Of a stretch of 64,000 bases of DNA, positions 1-10,294 are shown one piece after another. Made by a program: the position numbers and the translations under genes. The notes beneath the pieces were generated by a model. The model was not told the origin of the DNA and made no database searches. It saw only the letters and a program-made list of their open reading frames with translations. This DNA is from Codonopsis lanceolata. Its lineage: Eukaryota; Streptophyta; Magnoliopsida; Asterales; Campanulaceae. The stretch covers positions 118,123,023-118,187,022 of the forward strand of contig CM028382.1 in the NCBI GenBank assembly GCA_013146195.2. Reading direction: 5' to 3'. The first letter of the stretch is position 1, and each line of letters begins with the position of its first letter.

Positions 1-1190
1 AATCTGAAAAACGTGACTCTTGAAGGTTTTTCCTTGATCTCCTACGGACTACCTAAACCTAAGCGAAAACCCAAGAGTCTACCCGTAAATCATGAACATG
101 AAGAACACGAAAAAGCGCTAAAAATTCAAAAGAATTTACAGTGAAGCGTAAAAGATGAAGGCCGAGAGACTTACTGCGGCGCTGAGGGATTAATTTGCTC
201 TGAAGTCGAAATATTATAATGATCCGTAATGGCAAGAGCTGATCTCGGCCAGTGGATACCACGGAAGAAATTAATGAAGAACACGTAACAAAGAGGTATA
301 GAAAATTTCAAAGATAGGAGGCAAGAAAAGGATGAAGGGTTAGGGTTCTACTTTTATAGGCGAGATTTGGGGAGAAGGCGCCCAAATCACACGCCCACAA
401 TTTCATAAAGGCGGCCGCTAGCACCCAATCAACCCGCCATTAATGCTCGCCTCGAAAACACGCAATTGCCACTGAAAGGTCTTTCCCCTCAGAATCGGGC
501 GTCAATACTCTAATCCGCCGCTAATAAAGCAGCCCTTCACTTGCGACAACAAAATCAAACAGTATATCAAGCCCTCGCAATAACATAAATACTGCCGAAC
601 AGTTAGGCCACCGATGAGCTCGGCCCAAACTTTGGTCACGAGCCAGCATTGTGCTCAAAGACGTGATAGTCACGTAGCGACGAGACCGTGAAAGAAACTA
701 CCCGAGCAGATAGCCGCGAGATGACCATCACACATCTATACCGAAAGCAGAATTTCTCTATCACTGGCCAGCAGGGAACAAGGCCGCCGATTGAGCCGTA
801 TTAATCTCGAGATATCTCGATCCCGGAGATTTTGGCCTTGATTCCTTCGGTTACGCGGTCAACCCGCATTTATGGTATTACAGTCCTAAAATATCTCCGT
901 GATCACAGCCTAACCCGGATCTTACTCCCAGAAAGGCTATATATATTTCATGAAATCTCATTTGAAAGGTACGGACTATTCAATATACCGAAACCCCGTC
1001 ATTTTGCTTTCAACTAAAAGTTTAATACTTACTCTCACACTCGAGGGGTTTCATGGCCCTCGCCTTGCATTCCATCTAAGGTGTTTTCTTTCTTTTGACA
1101 GATTTTCGGAACTCTCACATTCAATTAAGCCCAGATATCCTATAAACCGCAAGGACCGGCCCAAGACCAGATTGTGTAGCATCAATCCTT
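1..1190 (-). other. Noncoding, LTR-like sequence of unknown family
   Basis: No convincing gene is visible. The stretch is richer in GC than its surroundings. On the minus strand it has a TATA-like CTATAAAAG (about 351-359) followed by a pyrimidine-rich leader, as in the U3-R-U5 part of a plant LTR. No LTR boundary, primer site or coding domain was found, so the assignment is inference. It could equally be an unrelated intergenic sequence. Confidence 0.3.
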
Positions 1191-1196
1191 AAGGCT

Positions 1197-2345
1197 ATAT
1201 CCTTGACATACACATCGTCACTTTCAACATTCCTCTGCAAATACTCATAACATGTACTAACACACGGAAAATACAAGTTCAAAGTAAGATACTTTGTTCC
1301 AGAAAAAATATTAGTTATCCTCATAAAACAAAGCAAGAAATCACATATCTTCTCCACCTTCCCACTCTAATGCATCAAGACAATGCTTATAATTTGAATC
1401 AAGTAATGCTAGATGGCGAATGCACGTCGATAAAACAAAGCACTTTCAAGCATATGGTAAGTAAATTCCATCTTGTTGCCACATCTTGTCTCAACCTTTT
1501 TAGAGTCCAATTGCATTTGACTCACAACCTCCAAAAATTTACCTTCCTTAATTGAGACTCTCTCACATTACTTTCACGGACTTTATGCACACATTTATCA
1601 ATATCTTTCAATCCCTCTTGAACCACTAAATTAACAATGTGTGCACAACAACGAACATGAAAAAGTTTTCCATTTGCAACAAGTGACCCTTTGAAATGAT
1701 TCATTAACAAATCAACAGACACATCATTAGCAGAAGCATTGTCCAAAGTCAAAGAGAAAATTCGGCTATCAATATTCCACTCACGTAGCAATGAAATGAT
1801 TTTGTCACACAAAGCAACACCACTATGTGTAGGAGGTAAAAAACCAAAATTAAGCACTTTTTGCAAACTCTAATTGATATCAATGAAATGAGTCGTAAGA
1901 CTTAGATAACCATTCGTAGTGATACTACTCCAGCAATCAGATGTCAAAGAAATCCTACCAGGAGCTGATTCTAGCATAGATTGCATCCTAACTTTTCCTC
2001 TTACATACATAGTAAGAATATCAGCCTTAATTGTGTTTCTAGACACACAATGAAGATTTGGACACAAATAATCAAAACATGCTCGAATCCCATCATACTC
2101 AACAAACTAAAATGGTAAATCATGCATGACAATAGCAGTATGACGGCTTTTCTTGGGCAATTTTTCATATGACGGCTTAATGTGCCAGTTCCATTCTTGC
2201 TATCAGCTTTATAGACATTTTTGCATAACTTACACCTCGCTCTTTGAATGTTGTCATCTTGTAACGGAATCTTCTCAAAGATTTTCCAAACATTTGATCC
2301 TAAGCTTCATGTGTGAATGTTTTTGCATCCATCTCAACAACATCA
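1197..2345 (-). pseudogene. Degenerate hAT-family transposase (BED finger, RICESLEEPER-like)
   Basis: This is the remains of a DNA-transposon transposase. Reading from high to low coordinates, there is a BED zinc finger (2157-2245) with the pair CKLC and, after about 20 residues, HMKNC. Next comes a block containing SLTSDCWSS (1870-2067), the start of the hAT catalytic domain, and then a block with LTLDNASANDVS and FHVRCCAHIVNL (1522-1866), which is highly typical of plant hAT transposases. A weak continuation reaches about 1200. The reading frame breaks near 2070-2110, near 1868 and again near 1520, and no C-terminal dimerisation domain is visible, so the protein cannot be made. Similar domesticated proteins exist, but the frame breaks argue against domestication here. 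Confidence 0.8.
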
Positions 2346-2737
2346 TCACCATCAACGTCCTCAAATTTATTTGATCATCCATAATTGATCTCACGTATAG
2401 AATTAAAAACAAAAACAAAAAACAAAATATTTAATAGGATAAGAATTTGTAAGTGACATATATCCATGAAGGAAACAACATAAAAACAATTCATGGGAAA
2501 ACTTCAACCATCAGTAATAATAATAAACTTCAACCACTAAAATAGTTATAAAAAGTAAGAGTAAAATGGTAAAATATTTTTTAAAAAGGCAGTTTTAAAA
2601 ATGACAATTACTATTTTGTAACAAACAAAAAAGGAAAGTGAGATAATTATTTGAAAGCAGGTAGTAAAAAGAAGGTTCCAAATTTCAAATTTTGAAAAAG
2701 GTGTTCATATCATCAATTTGGTGACTTCCACTAATCA
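2346..2737. other. AT-rich intergenic sequence
   Basis: Low-complexity, A-rich sequence between the hAT remnant and the assembly gap. I see no gene, repeat unit or transposon end. Confidence 0.5.
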
Positions 2738-2837
2738 NNNNNNNNNNNNNNNNNNNNNNNNNNNNNNNNNNNNNNNNNNNNNNNNNNNNNNNNNNNNNNN
2801 NNNNNNNNNNNNNNNNNNNNNNNNNNNNNNNNNNNNN
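2738..2837. other. Assembly gap (100 N)
   Basis: Exactly 100 N characters, the usual placeholder for a gap of unknown length. It lies where the 3' LTR of the gypsy element to its right would be expected, so an unresolved repeat probably caused the break. Confidence 0.99.
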
Positions 2838-3419
2838 TCTTCTTTCTTGTTTTCCTTTCAATACTTTTCAGCAGTTTGCGTCTTTAGCCCTTCGTTAACT
2901 TCCGTTATGTCTTGGATATTTCTGAATATAAACTAAACAAAATTCTAAACTAAAATTATTAGTAACATATAAATACAACACTAAGATGTTTTCTCCCCAA
3001 ACTTGAATTTTACATATTTAATTTAAGATTAAATGTCCAAAAATTAAATTTAACGGAGAAAAGCATATTTAAACTAACTATAAAAGCTAAATAACATTCA
3101 GTGGGTTGCCTCCCACAGCGCGCTTTGTTTAACGTCTTTGGCTCGACCAAGCTGCAAGCCTAATCTCGTGGTGGTTCATTGTCGACCAAGCGGATTAACT
3201 CAATTGTTCGTTCAAGCGACATTGGCTCAAAATATGGCTTGAGTCGGTGTCCATTAACTTAAAGACTTCATTATTTTGGGGTTTTGTATATCAACGACCC
3301 CATGAGGATAAATTCGTACTATTCTAAAGGGACCGGACCATTTAGATTTTAACTTTCTGGGGAATAACCTTAACCTAGAGTTAAAAGTAATACTTTCATG
3401 CACGGATGAAGCATTTTGT

Positions 3420-4560
3420 TGGCTAATCCCATGTCATGATACTTTTGGTCTTTTCTTTATACGTCTTAGCATTCTCATGCAATTTAGCCTATGCTCTTCT
3501 AACTCATTTAAGCTGAAACAATCTTTCTTCTCGGCCAATGTTAAATCTAAATTTAATTCTTTAACGACCATAGGCTTTATGCTCAATCTCAAGCGGTAAA
3601 TGGCAAGCTTTGCCATATACCATTCTATATGGACTCATTCCTATGGGTGTCTTAAGCGATTCGGTATGCCCATAAAGCATCCTTAAGTTTAGATTAGTTT
3701 AGATTCCCAATCTTTACGATTAGGCCTAACGGTCTTTTCTAACTTGCTTTTATTTTCTATTGCTTACTTCTACTTGTCAGGATGTTTGTGGATGATAAGG
3801 TGTAGCTAACTTGTGAGTTACACCATGCTTTCTAAGAACATTATTTAACAACTTATTGGTAAAATGAGTTCCTGGTCACTTATTATGGCCTTAGGGACTC
3901 CATATCTAGCAAATAAATCCTCTACAAACTTGACTCTTGTTTTTCCATCATTAGTCTTGGTTGCTCTGCTTCTATCCATTTAGAAACATAATCAAGCTGC
4001 TACTAGAATATACTCACAATTATTGGACACGGGGAAGGGACCCATAAAATCAATACCCCAAGCGTCAAAATTTCAACTACTAAATTAACATGTAAGGGCA
4101 TCTCGTTTCTCTTTCCTATACCTGTTCTTTGGCATTTGTCACATGTTCTATAAAAAAGTTCACAATCTCTAAAAGCAGTAGGCCAATCTGACACGATTGC
4201 AAAATTTTTCGGCGGTTTATTACCACTGAAATGACCTCCACAAGAATATCCATGGCAAAATTCCATGATACCTTGTTGGTCTTTTTAGAATACATCTTCT
4301 TATTAAAGAATCGGAACAAATTTTGTATAAATGAGGAGCTTCCCAAAAATAATTTTTAGTTTCCGCCAAAAACTTCTTCTTTTTAATGATCAAAATCGGA
4401 TTAATGATATCGGACACATAGTAGTTGACAAAATCGGCATACCAAGGATCGAATCTTTAATGGCTAAGAGTTGTTCATCGGGGAAAATTGTCATTTATGG
4501 GGACAGGATCATCGAAATTGACGTTCAAGCAAGGGTGAAAATTCTAACCTAGACAAATGG
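3420..4560 (-). pseudogene. Gypsy integrase remnant
   Basis: Integrase inserts the cDNA copy into chromosomes. The zinc-binding H2C2 region is readable at 4090-4266 with GGHFSGNK, WPTAFRDCELF and CDKCQRTG. The C-terminal part near 3430-3620 can be followed across frames (matches to the plant pattern CHLP..EHKAY..LNELEE). The catalytic core between them is scattered over several frames, so no complete D,D-35-E domain remains. Confidence 0.7.
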
Positions 4561-4689
4561 TCGGCTACAACATTCTCGGTTCCCTTTTATCCTTGATAGT
4601 AATGTCAAATTCTTGTAACAATAACATCCATCTAATTAATCTTGGTTTAGCATCCTTCTTACTTAACAAATATTTCAATGCGAATGATC

Positions 4690-4915
4690 GAGAAAGATTA
4701 TCACCTTTGATCTAGCAGATATGATCTAAATTTTTCTAAGGCATATACTCTTGCTAAAAATTCCTTTTCGGTAGTGGTATAATTCAATTGAGCATCATTT
4801 AGAGTTCTACTAGCATAATGGATCACATGAGGCTTTCTATCTACCCTTTGTCCTAACACGGCTCCAATCAAAATCGATGCATCACACATGATTTCAAAGG
4901 AAGTGACCAATCAGG
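4690..4915 (-). pseudogene. Gypsy RNase H domain remnant
   Basis: A 69-residue piece reads FEIMCDASILIGAVLGQR, then HYASRTLNDAQLNYTTTEKE. These are the DAS and TTTEKE signatures of the Ty3/gypsy RNase H that degrades the RNA template during cDNA synthesis. It is separated from the reverse transcriptase by a frame break. Confidence 0.8.
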
Positions 4916-5004
4916 GGATAAAATTGGGGCGATAGTTAACTTTTCTTTTAATAAATTAAAAGCTTCTAAACATTCTTTATCAAAAATAAATTATGTATCT
5001 TTTG

Positions 5005-5935
5005 CTAGCAAATTACATAGAGGTTCTGATTTTGGAAAAATCTTTTATAAATCTTCGGTAAAAACCGGCATGGCCAAGAAAACTTGAACTCCTTTAAGCG
5101 AAGTGGGAGGGGTAGTTGTGAAATAACTTCGATTTTAGCTTTGTCAACTTCAATGCCTTTATTTGAAACAACATGCCCTAAGACAATTCCATGTTTTACC
5201 ATGAAGTGACTTTTCTCCCAACTTAAAGTTAAATTAGTTTCGCGACATCTTTTTAGGACGGATGTAAGGTTTTCTAACAGATGATCAAAAGAATTTCCAA
5301 AAGCGAAAAATCGTCCATGAAAACTTCTACGCATCTTTCAACTAAATGAAAATATAGAATCATGCATCTTTGAAAAGTAGGCGGTGCATTACACAATCAA
5401 AAGGCATTCTCCTAAAGCAAAAGTACGAAGGGACATGTAAAGTTGTTTTCTCTTGGTCTTCGGGTGCAACGAGGGATCGATTATATCGAGAAAAACCATC
5501 AAAGAAAGCAATAATATTCATGACGGCTAGTCTTTCAAGAATTTGGTCAATAAATGGCAAAGGAAAGTGATCTTTCTAGTTGCCGCATTTAATTTCCGCA
5601 AATCGATACACATTCTATAACCGGTTATAGTCCTTGTAGGGACTAATTCATCTTTCTCATTTTTAACAACGGTAATTCGACTTCTTAGGAACTACTTGGG
5701 CAGGACTAACCCATTTACTATCGATATAGGGTAAATTATACCCGCATCTAAGAGCTTAAGAACTTCTTTCTAACGACTTCTTCCATGTGTGGGTTAAGTC
5801 TTCTTCTTTCTCTTGAAGGTTTACTACCTTCTTCTAAATGTATTTTATGCATGCACATAGAGGGACTAATTCCTTTTAAATCGACTAAAGACCATCCTAA
5901 AGCTTCTCTATGTGTCCATAAAACTTTTAACAAAC
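5005..5935 (-). pseudogene. Gypsy reverse transcriptase remnant
   Basis: Several out-of-register pieces belong to one reverse transcriptase. The N-terminal piece is at 5748-5933. A piece at 5360-5560 reads LPFIDQ-like, then FFDGFSRYN and APEDQEKTT, with FRRMPF. The palm/thumb piece at 5005-5334 includes the region after the catalytic box (HLVFGN-type, here FGNSFDHLLENL, then LSWEKSHFMV and GIVLGHVVS). The catalytic D-D box is not intact in any frame, so the enzyme is inactive. Confidence 0.8.
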
Positions 5936-6529
5936 TAGCTTCTTGTTTTTTCGTTAAGTTAAATTTGCTATAATAGACAAAGTGTTACCTTCCCAAAAAT
6001 GCATATTTTAAATGGGATGGTAATGGCTTTAATTCTTCGACTTTGGGAGAATTAATGGAAGGCATAAATTCAGAATTTTCTACTTTAATAGTTTCTTTTA
6101 TTTTAGCCTCATTATTCTCTTCTTGCTTTTTCTTATTTTCTTCCTCAAATTTTCTATCTCAATTTCTTCAAAGAGATTTTAGAATCTCTACTTCATCATC
6201 TTTGATTTCATAACTTTCTTCTACTACTTTTTCGAACTCATCGAATTATTTTAGATTCTATTTTTATTTCTTTACCTTCCTTCTTTTCACTAGCTTCTAA
6301 CTTTTCTTTCTCTAATCTTTCCTCTTCTTCTATTTCTCTTTCAATTTCCTCAATGTCAATTTTTATGGGAGGGATAGGGCTATCATCATAGACAATAAAT
6401 CTATCTCTCTCATAATCTTCCTCTTCTTCAAAAGTTTCGGTTGATAATTTTTCAATCTCATCTATTGAAAAGCAGGCACTTATGTCACTAGGTCTATTCA
6501 TAGCATCAAACACGAAATTTCAACGATTT

Positions 6530-6900
6530 CACCTAGGACGGTGACATTGTGAGTTTACCATTTTTCACATTAATCATTGTATTGGCGGTTGCCATAAATG
6601 GTGCCTAACAATATTGGGACTTCATTATTGGTGCATATCTTCCTTTCCATCTCTAGAACCACAAAGTCTCTTGGTATGATTAATTTATCAACTTTGAACT
6701 AGGATATCTTCCACTATACCCAAAGGATATTTAAGCTGAGCGATCGCTAATTGTAATTGCATAGTAGTGGGTTTTAGTTCTCCTAAACCTAGCTGTTTAT
6801 AGACCGCAAAGGCATCAAATTAATACTTGCTCCTAAATCTAGCATTGCTTTCATCTTTTAGAGCTTCCCAAGGAGACTTGGATATTAAAGCTACTGGGTC
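6530..6900 (-). pseudogene. Gypsy aspartic protease remnant
   Basis: Minus-strand translation around 6800-6860 gives LDLGASINLMP, the Athila-type variant of the retroviral protease active site (DLGASIN). It is followed in other frames by a QLGLGELKPTTMQL-type segment. Frame changes show that it is no longer translatable as one domain. Confidence 0.7.
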
Positions 6901-7083
6901 TTTCAACTTAGGTGGTAATTCGGGTTGTAAAAGCAGGCCGCGGCTTTTTTCGAAACAACAATCTTTTCATTGTTTTCAAACTTGTGTTTCTTAGAGTTAA
7001 GATCTTTGAAAAACTTTGCATAAGCTGGAATATTTTTAATAACATTAAGCAAAGGTAAATTAACATTTACTTTGGATAACATA

Positions 7084-8798
7084 TTATAAATTTCCGAAAT
7101 TGTTTGTCCATTCGGTTTTCATAAGTCTTCTTGGAAAGCGGAATTGGAGGAACATAGGTGGTGGAGCCACATAAGGTTCCTCTTCTTCTTGATCCAACTC
7201 TTTTTCAACTTCAATTGTATTATCTTTATTTTGAATTTCTTTTCTTTTCTTGTTCCTTATTTGGAACATCTACTTCTACTTCTTCTTTCTTTTTCTACCT
7301 CTTGATTACTTAAGTCATTAATTTCTTTATTACTATCACTATCTTTTTCGGTTTCTTTTTCACTTACCTTTTCAGAATTTTCTATTGTAGCAGGCATATT
7401 AAAAGAAGGATCAGGATCACTTACCTCTTCACCTATCACCTTACCGCCACGCAAGGCGGTGATTGACTTAGCTTGCTCGGTTTGACTAGGGAACTTCCTT
7501 CTTCTCTTTTATCTTGCTCCGAACTTTCAATGTGTTTCTTTAGATTTTCAATTTCTTCAAGCATGTACTTCATCAAAGCTGCTTGACCTTTACTAGCTAC
7601 TTCTTGCTTGGGAACTTCTTCAATTCTCAATTGATTTTGATTTGGCAACTGTGGTGGTTGTGGTGGTTGAGGTTGGAATTGTTGAGGTTGCAAAGGCTTA
7701 TTTCCTCCCCAAGAAAAATTCGGATGATTCCTCCAACCAGGATTATATGTATTTGAATAGGGTCATTCCTTGGCCTTTGAGGGTACATAGCACTTGACGG
7801 ACAAAAATTAGTAGCATGAGAATATAAAGCACATGCTTCTTGAATTTGCCAATTTTCAAATTGAGCTTGTGTATTTGAATTATCTTGCAATTGATATAGG
7901 CTCCTATTTTTACCTCTAGCACTTTTACTGTTGGGAATTAATACTTAGCATCTCAAATAATTCTTCTAGTGCTTAGGTGTCATTCTATTAATAGAACCAC
8001 CGGACACTATCAACCATAGTTTGTAAGCTTTGGCGAAAGACCATGATAAAATTGAAGCACTAACACATGTTGAGCCAAATTATGATGAGGACACATAATG
8101 AAGCGATTTTTAAATCTATCCCATGACTCATGGAATGTTTCACACAGTTCATTTTGGAATGACATGATTTGTTTTCTATACTCCGTAAGAGATGCATGTT
8201 TGTAAAATTTACTCATAAACAAATCATATAATTGTGCCCAAGTATAAACACTATTTGGTGTTAGGTTCATAAACCATCTCTTTGCCAATTCTTTTTAATG
8301 CACTGGGAAAATATTCATTTTGATTTGATCTTCAGTCAACCCTCCTAAAGGAAAAGTACTCATCATGTATTCATATTCTCTTAAGAAACTGACAGGATCT
8401 TCATGGGGCATCCCATGAAAAGATGGTATGGCATTAAAATAATGTCCTTTTAACTCAAAATTCCTAACAGCATCTGGCAAGACTAGACATGATGTCACAA
8501 CATTTAATGAAGGTCTACTAAAGTCATTAATAGTTCTTTGATTTACCACTACTTCCATATTTCTTCTTGCAGGCTCTTCTTCTCTTTGATTCCTATTATT
8601 TGGGTCAACTAGGTTTTCGAGATTACGATTATTGTTATTTTCTTCCATTGTAGGATCAACCGGAGGATCCTCTTGATTCAATTGGTCTTGATTATCGGGC
8701 TCAGCTAGATTTTCAAAAACTTCTTGATATCTTCTAACAATATTTATATCTTGATTTAAGTCTACCAATTTAGGATTTAAAGATCTACGACCGTGCAT
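7084..8798 (-). pseudogene. Gypsy gag remnant
   Basis: Gag builds the virus-like particle. The piece beginning at 8798 is 167 codons and contains FHGMPHEDPVSFLREYEY. The next piece (8010-8288) carries KRWFMNLTPNSVYTWAQL and the conserved SWDRFKNRF, both typical of the Retrotrans_gag domain. A frameshift lies near 8290. Further down come a degenerate zinc-knuckle region (7830-7860), a Q/P-rich stretch (7620-7700) and acidic, low-complexity blocks. The start at 8796-8798 fits because it follows the primer site by about 155 bases. Confidence 0.8.
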
Positions 8799-8954
8799 AA
8801 AAATAAATTAAAGCAATTTAAAAACAACTAACTATTAAAATAAAATAAAATAAAATCTTTTTGTATATTTTTTTTTATGAAAACTGAAAATTAAACTAAA
8901 AACTAAATTAAATTAAAAACTACGCTACCAACAAACTAATTACGTGAACTAGCT

Positions 8955-8972
8955 TGTCCCGACACGGCGCCA
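8955..8972 (-). promoter_or_regulatory. Primer-binding site, tRNA-Asp type
   Basis: On the minus strand this reads TGGCGCCGTGTCGGGACA and sits six bases inside the LTR edge. It matches the tRNA-Asp-type primer site common in Athila elements and fixes the element's orientation. Confidence 0.8.
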
Positions 8973-8978
8973 AAAACT

Positions 8979-10294
8979 TGATCGATGTTTTATTTAATCT
9001 TTTTCCTTGCAAGTGAACAAGACTATTATAGAATAGTATTGGAAGCAAGGGTCGAACCACGAGACAAGTGATCACGAGCAGTGCAATTATTGATAGCAAA
9101 TTATTAACCTAAGGGGGTTTTTATGTTTTTATTCTACTCTAAACTACTAGTTTAATTCTACTCTAAACTACTAGTTATAGATGTTTAACTAATTAGAAGA
9201 ATAATAGATATGAAGATCTTATGGTGGGTGGAAATCTAGGATTCTCGGTTTCACTTATATCTCCTTTATGTTCAATTCATAATAATGTCATTCAATGTCT
9301 TGGGTTCGTTCACTAAAAATAGATATAGTCGTTGAACAATTGGTTCAGCCTCCATCCCATAAAATTCATCCATTCTATATCCTAAGCACGAGGCTTAATC
9401 TAGTTGTCACCTAGATTTATGATCTATCTGTCACCTAGATCATGTAAGAACCTGGTCCTAACTTATCACTCTCGTGCATCGATAGGTCCAATTTATTGTG
9501 TTGGTGAGCCGATTAATGCGACATATGCACTTGGTCATGCGAGTTATCCGCACCTCTAAGCCTTTATTATTTGCGATTACATTCATTTGTTCAAAGCAAA
9601 ATAATATAGGGGTTGATAAACAACACAATCAACAAGCATTGAATAGACATATATATAAGAATCAAAACATAAATTCGATACAAGTTACCTCCCACCTCTA
9701 GATTATGGATGATTTAGTTCATCATAGACAATGAACGACACATGGAGATGATCGGATACATGATTTGATCTTCAATACTTGAAATTACAAAATCTAACTA
9801 TGTTATACAATCTAAAACTACCTAAAATCTATGAAAGAGAGCTTCCAGAGTCCGTCTCTCTATCCTTTGGCTCGGCCTCGGCTTCTATATATACTCGGGA
9901 GTTGTAATCGGATTGAATGACCGTGAAAATCCGAATAGGTCGCATTCGCCCACCTTGCGGTCGAGGTGCTTTGCGTCCGCAAGGTCTCCGATTTGTTCGG
10001 CCTTGGAAATCTTGACTTGAGCCATTTTCTACAGTACTTCCTACCTTGCGGTCGCAGAGTGCAGAGGCCTTGCGTCCGAGGTGTCCGAGTGTCGGCTTTT
10101 CATTGTTTCTTCAATTTTCCTTTTTGGCCCTTCTTAAATTTGCACTTAAAACCATTGAGTTTCGCGTATTTTCACAATTAACCTGAAACTTACAAAACTC
10201 ACCGAAAACATATATTAGTAACCAAAAGCCTCATGAAATAGCATAATTTAAGTCATAGAAGTATATAAAATCGACGTATAAAATACATCGATCA
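8979..10294 (-). repeat. 5' LTR of the Athila-like element
   Basis: The 1316-bp LTR has the required TG...CA ends, set in a 10-bp perfect terminal inverted repeat (TGATCGATGT / ACATCGATCA). A TATA-like TATATATA lies at 9886-9893. It contains GC-rich hairpin-prone motifs (CCTTGCGG/CCGCAAGG near 9954-9985). No second copy exists in the window, so LTR divergence cannot be measured. Confidence 0.75.

Larger units (their letters stand above)
2838..10294 (-). mobile_element. Degenerate Ty3/gypsy retrotransposon, Athila-like
   Basis: This retrotransposon reads on the minus strand: 5' LTR (8979-10294), primer-binding site, gag, protease, reverse transcriptase, RNase H, integrase, then a 3' noncoding tail that includes the TGGGAGGCAACCCAC motif near 3100-3118. 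The order PR-RT-RH-IN identifies Ty3/gypsy. A tRNA-Asp-type primer site (TGGCGCCG) and a gag piece reading YNPGWRNHPNFSW across a frameshift point to the Athila group. Every open reading frame is broken by stops or frameshifts, so the element is dead on its own. No 3' LTR is seen; the element runs into the assembly gap. Clade assignment is from motif recognition only. Confidence 0.8.

Noticed and set aside
1521..2067. Domesticated hAT (RICESLEEPER) gene
   Set aside because: Frame breaks and a missing C-terminal dimerisation domain indicate a pseudogene.
2718..2936. Open frame crossing the gap
   Set aside because: Nearly half of it is N; nothing can be inferred.
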